From contig NZ_BAFQ01000207.1 in NCBI RefSeq assembly GCF_000308375.1, forward strand, positions 1-40,015: a DNA stretch of 40,015 bases, in the 5' to 3' direction. Source of the DNA: Nocardia aobensis NBRC 100429 (GTDB lineage: Bacteria; Actinomycetota; Actinomycetes; Mycobacteriales; Mycobacteriaceae). Made by a program: the position numbers and the translations under genes. The notes beneath the pieces were generated by a model. That model did no database searches. It was not told the origin of the DNA and worked only from the letters and a program-made list of their open reading frames with translations. Shown one piece after another: positions 23,915 through 32,112 of the stretch (within the stretch, counting starts at the first letter, position 1; the number at the start of each line of letters is the position of its first letter).

Positions 23915-24937
23915 ATGGTGACCGATGAGCTGAACAGCGACTACGACGTGGTGATCGTCGGCGGTGGGGCGGCCGGGTTGAACGGCGCGTTGATGCTGGC
24001 GCGGGCCCGCCGATCGGTGGCGGTGGTCGATGCCGGCGCGCCCCGCAACGCCCCGGCCGACGGGGTGCACGGACTGCTCGGCCGGGAGGGGATGCCGCCG
24101 GCGGAACTGCTCGCCCGCGGCCGCACCGAGGTGCGCGGCTACGGCGGGCACATCGTGTCGGGTGAGATCACCGGCGCGATCCGCGAGGACGGCGAATTCC
24201 TGCTCGAACTCGCCGACGGGCGGACCGTGCGAGCGCGCCGGCTGCTGGTGACCACCGGATTGGTCGACGAGATCCCGGATGTCGCGGGCCTGCGGGAACG
24301 CTGGGGTCGCGATGTCGTGCACTGTCCGTACTGCCACGGCTGGGAGGTGCGCGACCGCGGGATCGGCGTGATCGCCAACGGTCCGATGTCGGTTCACGGT
24401 GCGCTGCTGTTCCGGCAGTGGACCGATGATGTCGTCCTGTTCACCCACACCATGGACGCCCCCGGCGCCGAAGCGGCGGAGAGGCTCGCCGCGCGCGGCA
24501 TCGCGGTCGTCACCGGGGAGGTGGCGGCACTGGAGATCGCCGGCGACCACATCACCGGCGTGCGGCTCGCCGACGGGACGGTGGTGGCGCGCGAGGTGAT
24601 CACCGTCGGCCCGCGCATGGTCGCGCGGAGCGAGATCCTTCGCAAACTCGGACTCGAGCCCGTCGAACATCCTTCGGGCGCAGGCGAATACATTCCGACG
24701 GACGCGATGGGCCGCACCGACGTCGCGGGCGTATGGGCGGCGGGCAATGTCACCGACCTGAGCGCGCAGGTGGGTGCGGCGGCCGCCGCGGGTGCGTTCG
24801 CGGCCGCGCAGATCAATGCCGACCTGGTGGAGGAGGAGACGCGCCGGGCCGTGGAGCGCCACCGGCGCGGATTCTCCGCCGACGATGAGAGCGCCCTGAC
24901 CGAGCGCGTGCTCGGCGATCGGCGGCACGGCCTGTGA
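23915..24937 (+). CDS. Thioredoxin-reductase-like NAD(P)/FAD-dependent oxidoreductase
   Basis: A 340-residue two-domain flavoprotein. FAD site YDVVIVGGGAAGLNGALMLARARRSVAVVDAG, the redox pair CPYCHG (CxxC) in the middle, and the terminal FAD segment TDVAGVWAAGNVTDLSAQVGAAAAAG. The NAD(P)-binding loop reads IANGPMSVHGALLF instead of the usual GxGxxG, so it may not use NAD(P)H in the normal way. ATG 23915 follows AGGAGG at 6 nt. The methyltransferase gene follows after 26 bp. In related genomes the two activities also occur as one fused protein annotated bifunctional oxidoreductase/methyltransferase, so they probably act together. Regulated by the divergent XRE-cupin protein. Confidence 0.9.
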   Translation: MVTDELNSDYDVVIVGGGAAGLNGALMLARARRSVAVVDAGAPRNAPADGVHGLLGREGMPPAELLARGRTEVRGYGGHIVSGEITGAIREDGEFLLELADGRTVRARRLLVTTGLVDEIPDVAGLRERWGRDVVHCPYCHGWEVRDRGIGVIANGPMSVHGALLFRQWTDDVVLFTHTMDAPGAEAAERLAARGIAVVTGEVAALEIAGDHITGVRLADGTVVAREVITVGPRMVARSEILRKLGLEPVEHPSGAGEYIPTDAMGRTDVAGVWAAGNVTDLSAQVGAAAAAGAFAAAQINADLVEEETRRAVERHRRGFSADDESALTERVLGDRRHGL

Positions 24938-24963
24938 ACTCGCGCCCCGGCGAAGGAGTCGAC

Positions 24964-25017
24964 ATGAACGGCAGTAACACGAACGGCACTGACACGAACG
25001 GCACTGACACGACGGGC
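24964..25017 (+). repeat. 15-bp tandem repeats beginning at the methyltransferase ATG
   Basis: A diverged unit at 24964-24978, two identical units (ACGAACGGCACTGAC) at 24979-24993 and 24994-25008, and a partial unit at 25009-25017. They keep frame and code MNGSN, TNGTD, TNGTD, TTG. Confidence 0.85.
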
Positions 25018-25668
25018 GGGCACGCACATCACGAGCACAGCTCCGGCGGACGTGAATTCGACCGGCGCTATTGGGAACAGCGCTACCACGGTGCCGGTTC
25101 GGCCTCCGCGAGCGAACCCAATCCCCACCTCACCGGCGAACTCGCCGACCTGCCGCCCGGCACGGCCCTGGACGCCGGCTGCGGTGAGGGGGCGGAGGCG
25201 ATCTGGCTGGCCGAACGCGGCTGGCACGTCACCGCCGTCGACATCGCGGCGGCGGCCGTCGCGCGCGGGCGGGTGAAGGCCGATCGGGCCGGTCACGAGA
25301 TCGCCGACCGGATCGATTGGCACGCAGCGGATCTGACGGAGTGGGACGCGGGCATCGACCGCTTCGACCTGGTCTGCGCGTGCTACGTACATCCGGCCGA
25401 TTCGAACGACGCCCTGTTCGAGCGTCTGGCCGCCGCGGTGGCACCGGGCGGCACGCTGTTCATCGTCGGCCACGCCCCCGGTGACCACGAGTCGGCCGCG
25501 CACACCTCCGCTGCCCATGTGCACGTCACCGCCGAACAGATCGCCGCTGGATTGGCGCCGGATCGCTGGGATATCCGGTTGGTCGCGACCCGGACGCGGT
25601 CCGTCGTTCGTTCGAGCGGCGAGTCGATCACGCTGCAGGACAGCGTGTTCCGCGCTCGGAAGCGTTGA
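24964..25668 (+). CDS. Class I SAM-dependent methyltransferase with repeat-coded N-terminus
   Basis: A 234-residue methyltransferase. The Rossmann core has motif I ALDAGCGEGAEAIWLAERGWHVTAVDIA and post-I DWHAADLTEW; the final strand includes LFIVGHAPGDHES. It resembles the small-molecule TehB/thiopurine group. The first 25 residues are low-complexity Asn/Gly/Thr/Asp repeats followed by a His-rich GHAHHEH patch. ATG 24964 follows GAAGGAG at 5 nt; GTG 24934 overlaps the previous stop (GTGA) and could add ten residues by coupling. It pairs with the upstream flavoprotein. Substrate unknown. Confidence 0.88.
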   Translation: MNGSNTNGTDTNGTDTTGGHAHHEHSSGGREFDRRYWEQRYHGAGSASASEPNPHLTGELADLPPGTALDAGCGEGAEAIWLAERGWHVTAVDIAAAAVARGRVKADRAGHEIADRIDWHAADLTEWDAGIDRFDLVCACYVHPADSNDALFERLAAAVAPGGTLFIVGHAPGDHESAAHTSAAHVHVTAEQIAAGLAPDRWDIRLVATRTRSVVRSSGESITLQDSVFRARKR

Positions 25669-25679
25669 GTGACGCCGAA

Positions 25680-26210
25680 TCAGCGGCGCTCGTGGAGCAG
25701 GAGCAGACCGTAGGCGGCGATGGTCTGCGAGTCGGTGATTTCGCCGGTGCGGATCATCCGTTCGACGATGTCGCGGTCGAACCACCGCGAGCGCATGTCC
25801 TGTTCCTCGGGTTCGCGGTCGGGTTCGCCCGCGGTGAGGCCGGTCGCCAGATAGGCGTGGCCGCGCTGGGCGAGTGTGGCCGGGGCGGCGTCGAGGATGC
25901 CGAGGTGGGTCAGGTCGGCGGCACGCAGGCCGGTCTCCTCGCGCAGTTCCCGGCGGGCGATCTCCACCGGGTCGCCGGTCTCGCCGCCCGGTAGCGCACC
26001 CGCGGGGAACTCCCAACACCGTTGTCCCAGTGGATATCTGAACTGTTCGACCAGATGCAGCCGATCGCCCTCCAGCGGTACCACCACGGCGAATTCGGCG
26101 CGGTGCACCACGCCGTAGATGCCGGTGGAGCCGTCGGCGCGGCGAATACTGTCCTCGCGGACCTCGATCCAGGGATTGCTATACACGATGCGGGAGGTGA
26201 GCGTCCTCAT
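25680..26210 (-). CDS. Nudix hydrolase (ADP-ribose pyrophosphatase-like)
   Basis: A 176-residue Nudix protein. N-terminal strands include VVHRAEFAVVVPLEGDRLHLVEQFRYPLGQRCWEFPAGA, as in ADP-ribose pyrophosphatases, then the Nudix box ending ARRELREETGL. The box has nine residues between the first Glu (GGE) and REL where the classical pattern has seven. ATG 26210 follows GGGAGG. It probably hydrolyses a nucleoside diphosphate linked to a sugar or other group. It converges with the methyltransferase gene upstream. Confidence 0.92.
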   Translation of the reverse strand: MRTLTSRIVYSNPWIEVREDSIRRADGSTGIYGVVHRAEFAVVVPLEGDRLHLVEQFRYPLGQRCWEFPAGALPGGETGDPVEIARRELREETGLRAADLTHLGILDAAPATLAQRGHAYLATGLTAGEPDREPEEQDMRSRWFDRDIVERMIRTGEITDSQTIAAYGLLLLHERR

Positions 26211-26295
26211 CCGTCCGCCTCCCGGTGCTGCGTCGAGGTGGCCATGCCGCGACCCTACGCGCCGAAACCACGCGCCGGCCGGGGATCAGCGCCGG

Positions 26296-26301
26296 TAGGC
26301 T
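26296..26301 (+). promoter_or_regulatory. Candidate -10 element for a leaderless mRNA
   Basis: TAGGCT lies six bases before the GTG at 26308, and no Shine-Dalgarno is visible. A start at the GTG itself, as in many actinobacterial leaderless transcripts, would explain this. Confidence 0.4.
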
Positions 26302-26307
26302 GCCGGA

Positions 26308-26979
26308 GTGAGTGCGAATTCCGATGCGGTGGCGGCGGCGTACGACGAGGTGGCGGAGCTCTATACCGGCCTCTTCCGGGATGCGATGGTGAACGCACCG
26401 ATCGATCGGGCGATGCTGGGATTGTTCGCGGAGTTGGTGCGGGCCGAGGACCGCGGTCCGGTGGCGGATCTGGGATGTGGGCCGGGCCGGATCACCGGGC
26501 ATCTGGATGCGTTGGGACTGAACACCTTCGGCCTCGACGCGTCGGCGGAGATGATCCGGATGGCCCGCGAGGTTCATCCGCACCTGCGATTCGAGCACCG
26601 GTCGATGGAGAAGCTGGATGTCGCCGACGGCGGCCTCGGCGCAATCGTGGCCTGGTACAGCATCATTCATATGCCGCCGGAGCAATTGCCGGATCTGTTC
26701 GCGGAATTCGCGCGGGCGCTGGCCGCGGACGGCTATCTGATGCTGGCGTTTCAGGCCGCCGACGACGGCGCCGACCGGCAACCCTACGACCACAAGGTGG
26801 CGCCGGTGGTGCGGTGGTCGCCCGAGAAACTGGCGGAGATGTTGCGGCCGCACGGGTTCGTCCCGGTGGTCCGGACGGTGCGCCCGCCGGAGCCCGACGA
26901 GCGGTGTCCGCACGGATATCTGCTGGTTCGTAAGTCCGCGACACCCGGCGGATCGGACGCGGGTCACGCGGATTCGTGA
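26308..26979 (+). CDS. Class I SAM-dependent methyltransferase
   Basis: A 223-residue methyltransferase with motif I VADLGCGPGRITGHL, acidic loop GLDASAEMIRMAR, and IVAWYSIIHMPPEQLPDLFAEFARAL (motif IV/V region). The profile is that of ubiquinone/menaquinone-biosynthesis-like or small-molecule methyltransferases. The GTG start at 26308 is probably leaderless. It lies 12 bp upstream of the desaturase-like gene and may be co-transcribed with it. Substrate unknown. Confidence 0.9.
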   Translation: MSANSDAVAAAYDEVAELYTGLFRDAMVNAPIDRAMLGLFAELVRAEDRGPVADLGCGPGRITGHLDALGLNTFGLDASAEMIRMAREVHPHLRFEHRSMEKLDVADGGLGAIVAWYSIIHMPPEQLPDLFAEFARALAADGYLMLAFQAADDGADRQPYDHKVAPVVRWSPEKLAEMLRPHGFVPVVRTVRPPEPDERCPHGYLLVRKSATPGGSDAGHADS

Positions 26980-26991
26980 TATCCAGGGCTG

Positions 26992-28554
26992 ATGCGCGAC
27001 TCCTATGACGTCGTCATCGTCGGCGGCGGGCACAACGGGCTGGTGGCCGCGGCGTATCTGGCGCGCGCCGGACTGTCGGTGCTGGTGCTCGAGTGGCAGG
27101 ACCACACCGGTGGCGCGGCGGTATCGGAACGGGTGTTCGCCGGCGTCGATGCGCGCCTGTCGCGCTATTCGTATCTGGTGAGCCTGCTTCCCGACCGGAT
27201 CGTCCGGGATCTGGAACTGCGGTTCCGAACCCGCGAGCGGCGGATCTCGTCGTACACGCCGGTCGGCGACACCGGACTGCTCATCGATACCGCCGATGCC
27301 GGACGAACTCGCGAGAGCTTCCGCCGGGTCACCGGATCCGATGCGGATTTCGCAGCGTGGCAACAGTTCTACGCGACGACCGCGCGAGCCGCGCAGAAGA
27401 TCTTCCCCACGATGCTGCGGCCGCTGCCCACCCGTGCCGAACTGCGGCGGGCGCTCGATGATCCGGATACCTGGGAGATGCTGTTCGAGCGGCCGCTCGG
27501 CGAAACCGTCGAGGCGCGATTCCGCGACGACACGGTGCGCGGAGTGGTCTTCACCGATGCGCTGATCGGCACGTTCACGCACGCGCACGATCCGGAGCTG
27601 CGGCAGAATCGCTGCTTCCTCTACCACGTGATCGGCAACGGGACCGGCGAGTGGAACGTTCCGGTCGGCGGGATGGGCGCGCTCACCGATGCCCTCGCCG
27701 ATACGGCCCGGCGGGCAGGCGCGCACCTGCGCACCTCGTGCACGGTGACCGGTATCGACACCGACGGCGACACAGCACAGGTGCGGTTCGAGACGCCGGA
27801 CGAATCCGCTCTGGCGGACGCCCGCCACGTCCTGGTCAACGCGGCGCCGGCAACCCTCGCCCGGCTGATGGGCGAGCCGGTCGACGCGATGCCCGAGGGC
27901 AGTCAGTTCAAGGTGAACATGCTGCTGCGCCGGCTTCCCCGCCTGCGCACCGATATCGATCCGCGCGAGGCGTTTTCGGGCACGTTCCATATCGCGGAGG
28001 GATACGGCCGGCTCGAACGGGCATATCGCGAGGCGGCCGCCGGGCGCTTCCCGAGCGCCCCGCCGTCGGAGATCTACTGCCATACGTTGACGGACCCGTC
28101 GATTCTGAGTTCCGACGCCGCTGAACGCGGCCTGCATACGCTGACCCTGTTCGGTTTGCACACTCCGGCAAACCTTTTCGAGCGCGGATCTCGCGACGAA
28201 CTGCTCGCGTCGACACTGCGTGAGCTGGATTCCGTACTGGCCGAGCCGATTTGCGGCTGTCTCGCCGCTGATGCGAACGGCGACCCGTGTATCGAAGCCC
28301 GAACGCCGCTGGAACTGGAAGCCGAACTAGGCCTGCCGCGCGGCCATATCTTCCACGGCGACCTGGATTTTCCGTATCGCACCGACGACGATGCCTCACC
28401 CGCCGCTCGCTGGGGCGTCCGCACGGGCCATCGCAACATCTTCCTGTGCGGCGCCGGCGCGGTCCGCGGCGGTGGAGTGAGCGGGATCGGCGGCCACAAC
28501 GCGGCCATGGCGGTTCTGGAGATCACGGGCCGCACCACCCCGATCTCGGACTAG
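26992..28554 (+). CDS. Phytoene desaturase-like FAD oxidoreductase
   Basis: A 520-residue flavin amine-oxidase-fold protein. The N-terminal dinucleotide motif is YDVVIVGGGHNGLVAAAYLARAGLSVLVLE and is followed by TGGAAVSE. The C-terminus is NIFLCGAGAVRGGGVSGIGGHNAAMAVLE. It belongs with the CrtI/PYROXD2-like group. No carotenoid genes are adjacent, so carotenoid synthesis cannot be claimed; many actinobacterial members are uncharacterised. ATG 26992, preceded by a weak CCAGGG. Same strand as the methyltransferase before it and the VOC gene 29 bp after it. Confidence 0.88.
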   Translation: MRDSYDVVIVGGGHNGLVAAAYLARAGLSVLVLEWQDHTGGAAVSERVFAGVDARLSRYSYLVSLLPDRIVRDLELRFRTRERRISSYTPVGDTGLLIDTADAGRTRESFRRVTGSDADFAAWQQFYATTARAAQKIFPTMLRPLPTRAELRRALDDPDTWEMLFERPLGETVEARFRDDTVRGVVFTDALIGTFTHAHDPELRQNRCFLYHVIGNGTGEWNVPVGGMGALTDALADTARRAGAHLRTSCTVTGIDTDGDTAQVRFETPDESALADARHVLVNAAPATLARLMGEPVDAMPEGSQFKVNMLLRRLPRLRTDIDPREAFSGTFHIAEGYGRLERAYREAAAGRFPSAPPSEIYCHTLTDPSILSSDAAERGLHTLTLFGLHTPANLFERGSRDELLASTLRELDSVLAEPICGCLAADANGDPCIEARTPLELEAELGLPRGHIFHGDLDFPYRTDDDASPAARWGVRTGHRNIFLCGAGAVRGGGVSGIGGHNAAMAVLEITGRTTPISD

Positions 28555-28583
28555 CGTTATCGCCCGGCGGACAGGAGGACCGC

Positions 28584-28937
28584 ATGCGCACCCATCGCAT
28601 CATCACCAATCTTCGAGTGGCCGATATCGAGGCCGCCCGCGGCTTCTACACCGATTTCCTCGGTCTGAGCACCGAGGAATTCAACATGGGCTGGGTGGCC
28701 CGATACACCTCGCCGGACAGCGGCGCCAACATCCAGCTCGTCACCCAGGACGCGGCCGCGCCCGCCGACTCCGTCGCATCGGTGCTGGTCGACGACGTCG
28801 ACGCGGCCTATGCGGAGGCGCGGCGGCTCGGCTACGAGATCGTCCATCCGCTGACCACCGAACCGTGGGGAGTTCGCCGGTTCCTGGTTCGCGCTCCGGA
28901 CGGCAACGTGCTGAATATCGTCCGCCACCGCGAGTGA
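28584..28937 (+). CDS. VOC family (glyoxalase/bleomycin-resistance fold) protein
   Basis: A 117-residue protein with two beta-alpha-beta-beta-beta modules: ITNLRVADIEAARGFYTDFLGLSTEEF and VLVDDVDAAYAEARRLGYEIVHPLTTEPWGVRRFLVRAPDGNVLNIVRH. It may act as a metal-dependent enzyme or a drug-binding protein; the metal ligands cannot be assigned firmly. ATG 28584 follows AGGAGG, which decides against earlier in-frame codons. It converges with the next gene (12 bp between stops). Confidence 0.9.
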   Translation: MRTHRIITNLRVADIEAARGFYTDFLGLSTEEFNMGWVARYTSPDSGANIQLVTQDAAAPADSVASVLVDDVDAAYAEARRLGYEIVHPLTTEPWGVRRFLVRAPDGNVLNIVRHRE

Positions 28938-28949
28938 ACCGCGAACCGG

Positions 28950-29510
28950 TCAGCCGAAGCTCGGTCGCACCACCGAATTGGCGGTGACCCGGTAGGTGGT
29001 CAGGACGACGCCGTTGTCGAGCACCTCGGAGTCGGCGAGGGCGAGGGTGGCTTCGGGCTCGACGGCCTCGAACAGCCGCAGCCCGCTGCCCAGGAGGACG
29101 GGGTAGACGACCAGGCGGTACTCGTCGACCAGTTCGTGTTCGCGCAGGTACTTCACCAGCGAGGCGCTGCCGAAGACGAGCAGGTTCTGCTCGGTCCGCA
29201 GTTTCGCGATGCCGGCGGCGAGATCGCCCTCGATGCGCTGAGCGTTCCACTCCAGATCGCGCAGCGAATCGGTCGCCACATACTTGGGCATGCTGTTCAT
29301 CTTGTCCTTGTACGCACCCTCCTCCGGGTGGTCCGGCCAGGACGCGGCGAACATCTGATACGTGGTGCGACCCAGCAGCAAGGCGTCGACCGCCTCCAGC
29401 TCACCGGATTTGTAGTTCGCGATGCCGTCGCACCAGAACGGTGCGGTCCACAGTGGATCCTGGATGAATCCGTCCAGCGAAACGAATTCGGCGACAACGA
29501 TCTTCCCCAT
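28950..29510 (-). CDS. Dihydrofolate reductase-like (RibD C-terminal domain) protein
   Basis: A 186-residue protein of the RibD_C/DHFR-like fold. It begins GKIVVAEFVSLDGFIQDP, then DALLLGRTTYQMFAASW, and later LLVFGSASLVKYLREHELVDEYRLVVYPVLLGSGLRLF, the usual NADPH-site and core strands. Stand-alone family members are common in actinobacteria and lack a known substrate. ATG 29510 follows GAGGAGCAGG; a codon at 29531 would add seven residues. It lies downstream of the SGNH gene on the same strand, with a 109-bp gap that shows no clear signals. Confidence 0.9.
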   Translation of the reverse strand: MGKIVVAEFVSLDGFIQDPLWTAPFWCDGIANYKSGELEAVDALLLGRTTYQMFAASWPDHPEEGAYKDKMNSMPKYVATDSLRDLEWNAQRIEGDLAAGIAKLRTEQNLLVFGSASLVKYLREHELVDEYRLVVYPVLLGSGLRLFEAVEPEATLALADSEVLDNGVVLTTYRVTANSVVRPSFG

Positions 29511-29619
29511 GATTGACCTGCTCCTCTGCAACCTGTCACCGGCCCGGTCGGCCGATGCGTTCGAACCATGAAGACTCCGACGATCAACGCTAACTAATCG
29601 GTGCGGAGAAATCCGCGAA

Positions 29620-30246
29620 TCAGCTCACCGTCGGGAGCCGAGTGCGGGGTTCGGTCAGCCATTGCAGCCAGTGCGGGCCGATCATCGCGGCCAGCTGCTC
29701 GTAGCCCGGCGCGCCGGGATGGTAGCCGTCGCCGTCGCGCAGTTCCCGCATCCAGATGTCGTTGTGGCGCAGCGGTTGGTGAACGCGAAGGTACTGAACG
29801 TGTTCGCGGGCGCACATGTCGGTGAATCGATCATCCAATTCGATTGTGCGCGTGTTCTGTTCGTCGTCGATACAGGGCGGCGGCGCGACCACCAGGACGG
29901 TCCATTCGAGTTCTGCGCAGCGGCGCAGCATGCGGCGGAGATTGGCCGCGGACTCCTCGGCCGGCACCCGGATCGCCTCGTTCTCCCAGAGCGTGTCGTT
30001 GACGCCGAAGGAGAAGACGACTCGCGCGTCGACCTCGCCGGATAATCGCTGCCCGCATTCGGCTTCCCAGCGGGCGGCGATATCGGAGGAGGTCTGGCGT
30101 CGCACCCCGAGGTTGTAATAGGTCAGCGGTATTCCGGCCGCTGTCGCGCGGCCGGCGAGGCGGCCGGCCCAGCCGAGACATTGCGGATCTCCCAGTCCCG
30201 CAACCAGAGAATCCCCCACGAAACAGACCCGAACGTCGCGCACCAC
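29620..30246 (-). CDS. SGNH/GDSL hydrolase
   Basis: A 208-residue esterase. Block I VCFVGDSLVAGLG (catalytic Ser), block II YYNLGVRRQTSSDI (oxyanion Gly), block III FSFGVNDT (Asn) and block V DGYHPGAPGY (Asp and His) are all present. There is no signal peptide, so it probably acts in the cytoplasm on an O-acyl group. GTG GTG at 30246/30243 begins the homologous part; neither has a strong Shine-Dalgarno, and I take 30246. Divergent from the 2OG oxygenase gene with an 87-bp gap. Confidence 0.88.
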   Translation of the reverse strand: MVRDVRVCFVGDSLVAGLGDPQCLGWAGRLAGRATAAGIPLTYYNLGVRRQTSSDIAARWEAECGQRLSGEVDARVVFSFGVNDTLWENEAIRVPAEESAANLRRMLRRCAELEWTVLVVAPPPCIDDEQNTRTIELDDRFTDMCAREHVQYLRVHQPLRHNDIWMRELRDGDGYHPGAPGYEQLAAMIGPHWLQWLTEPRTRLPTVS

Positions 30247-30333
30247 CGGGTGATGGTTGCACAAACCGGGACGAACTCGGCGCGGTACCGGGAAGGCAAT
30301 AAGATCGGCGGGGTAGTCCGGGAGGGAGCTTGT

Positions 30334-31107
30334 ATGTTGTCCGAGGCGCCGTTGCCGCGCTGGTTCATCGATCTGCTGGCACATCGGCGATGGATTCGCC
30401 GCACCCGCCCCTTCCCCCACGTCTACGTTCGTGACGTCTTCGTCGCCGAGTTCTATCAGCGGCTCGCGGCCGAATTCGACCGGGTGCGCACCGAGCGCCC
30501 GGATCTGTTCGCTCCCGTCGCCGCGGGATACGGCGCCTCGGGGGCGAGCCTGACCCGGATGCGCAACGGCCCGCTCGAGGTCTTCCTGTCGCGCGCCTGG
30601 CACGACCTGATCGAACGGGTCGCGGGCGTCTCGGCCAGCGGCGATGTGGAGGGCTCGCTGCACCATCATCCGCCGGGGAGTCCGCACGGCTGGCCGCACC
30701 ACGACCTCACCCCGGCCTGGTTCCCGGGGGTGGAACCGGGTCCGGAGGCGGTCGGTCTGCCGGCCGACGATATCGATCTGAAGTCCGGTGCCCGGCCCGC
30801 CGGGGTGCCTGCCCGCGAGATGGTGCGCGCGGTCGCGGTGCTCTTCTATCTCGGCAACGGCGAATGGCAGCCGGGCGACGGCGGCGAGACGGGACTGTTC
30901 GCCGATGTCGGCACCGCGGACGCGGCGCCGACGGTGGTGGTTCCGCCCCTGGACAATTCGATGGTCGTGTTCGAATGCACGCCGCGGTCCTGGCACACCT
31001 TCCTCGGCGCGAACACCGCGGCCCGCAACAGTGTGGTGATGTGGTTGCATCGGCCGAAGGAGCAGGCGGCCGGCCGCTGGGGAGGGGATCGCATTGTCAA
31101 CTGGTGA
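30334..31107 (+). CDS. 2-oxoglutarate/Fe(II)-dependent oxygenase-like protein
   Basis: A 257-residue protein with a double-stranded beta-helix of the 2OG-Fe(II) type. Putative iron ligands are His and Asp in WPHHDLT and His in RSWHTFLG; the Arg for 2-oxoglutarate is probably in ARNSVVMWL. Between them is VAVLFYLGNGEWQPGDGGETGLF, typical of the prolyl-hydroxylase-like branch (LYLN-W---GGEL). ATG 30334 follows GGGAGGGAG. The SDR gene starts inside its last 14 bp, so translation is coupled. Probably hydroxylates a small molecule or a sugar-linked substrate; not identifiable. Confidence 0.78.
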   Translation: MLSEAPLPRWFIDLLAHRRWIRRTRPFPHVYVRDVFVAEFYQRLAAEFDRVRTERPDLFAPVAAGYGASGASLTRMRNGPLEVFLSRAWHDLIERVAGVSASGDVEGSLHHHPPGSPHGWPHHDLTPAWFPGVEPGPEAVGLPADDIDLKSGARPAGVPAREMVRAVAVLFYLGNGEWQPGDGGETGLFADVGTADAAPTVVVPPLDNSMVVFECTPRSWHTFLGANTAARNSVVMWLHRPKEQAAGRWGGDRIVNW

Positions 31108-31864
31108 CGCCCGCCGAGTGTGCCTGCTCACCGGCGCGGGTGGGCGTTTGGGCGACGCGTTCTGCCGCGCGTACTACCGGAACTACGACATCGTGGCGGT
31201 CTGCCGCAATCGGGTTCCGGCCGCGCCCTCGCAGGAGGAATGGTTCATCGATCCGCTGGAGCCGTGGCAGCCGGTTCCGGAGAACGACTCCCGCATCTTC
31301 GTCGTACGCGCCGATCTGACCCGCGAGGGCGAGGCCGAGCGCGTGGTGGATCTGGCACTGGCGAAGTTCGGCGCGGTCGATCTGCTGGTCAACAATGCGG
31401 CGCATCTGGATCTACAGCCGAACGGGCTGGTCGACGGCGACACCGCCTTGAACGCGCTCGCGCCGCAGTTCGCGATGAACGTCGAGGTGCCGCTGCGACT
31501 GGCGACGCGGCTCGCGCAACGCTGCTGGTTGCATCGCGGGGACGAGAATCGGGTGCGTAATCGCAATATCGTCAACGTCTCGAGCTTGTCCGGTTCCCGG
31601 GTCTATTCCGGCGGACAGGCCGTCTACTCCGCGACCAAGGCCGCGCTCGACCATCTGACCAGGCATATCGCCGCGGAATTCGCCGAATTCGGGGTCCGCG
31701 CGAATGCCGTCGCCCCCAATTCCTTTCCCGCGCTGGTGCCGACCGAACTGGTCGCGGCCGCGATCGCCGAACTCGATACCGGCACCATGACCGGTGGCGT
31801 CTTCAGCGTCGGCGACACCGACGCACCCGAACCCGTCCCGGTCAGTCCGGGACTGCCCGGGTGA
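31094..31864 (+). CDS. Short-chain dehydrogenase/reductase with TTG start
   Basis: A 256-residue SDR with TGAGGRLG (dinucleotide motif), VDLLVNNAAH, NIVNVSSLSG and the catalytic YSATK. The loop after the first strand lacks the usual acidic residue and includes CRNR, which suggests NADP(H). TTG 31094 is chosen because GGGAGGGG stands 6 nt upstream and the TTG overlaps the previous gene; GTG 31118 would cut into the first strand. Operon partner of the 2OG oxygenase. The SDR ends in a short Pro-rich tail (DAPEPVPVSPGLPG). Confidence 0.9.
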   Translation: MSTGDARRVCLLTGAGGRLGDAFCRAYYRNYDIVAVCRNRVPAAPSQEEWFIDPLEPWQPVPENDSRIFVVRADLTREGEAERVVDLALAKFGAVDLLVNNAAHLDLQPNGLVDGDTALNALAPQFAMNVEVPLRLATRLAQRCWLHRGDENRVRNRNIVNVSSLSGSRVYSGGQAVYSATKAALDHLTRHIAAEFAEFGVRANAVAPNSFPALVPTELVAAAIAELDTGTMTGGVFSVGDTDAPEPVPVSPGLPG

Positions 31865-32112
31865 CGCTGCGCCCTGCCGGTCCGCGAAGACCCGGGCCCT
31901 CGCGCGGTGGTCCCGGCGCGAGCGAGCGGAGATCCGGACGCGGAGCATCCGCCCGAGTCCGATCGGCTCGTGTGGAGTACGCGCACGCCCACCTGCGCGA
32001 ACCCGGGGAACGGCGTGTTGCCGACGGGCGCTCGGAGAGCCTCCTGCATACTCACACCCGAGCCGACCCTGGGACCGACGCAGCTCCCTCGATCCGAAAG
32101 TTTCGATACGAC

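Noticed and set aside
31861..32112. GTG start for the flippase-like protein overlapping the SDR stop
   Set aside because: It would add 84 low-complexity residues; homology begins at ATG 32113.
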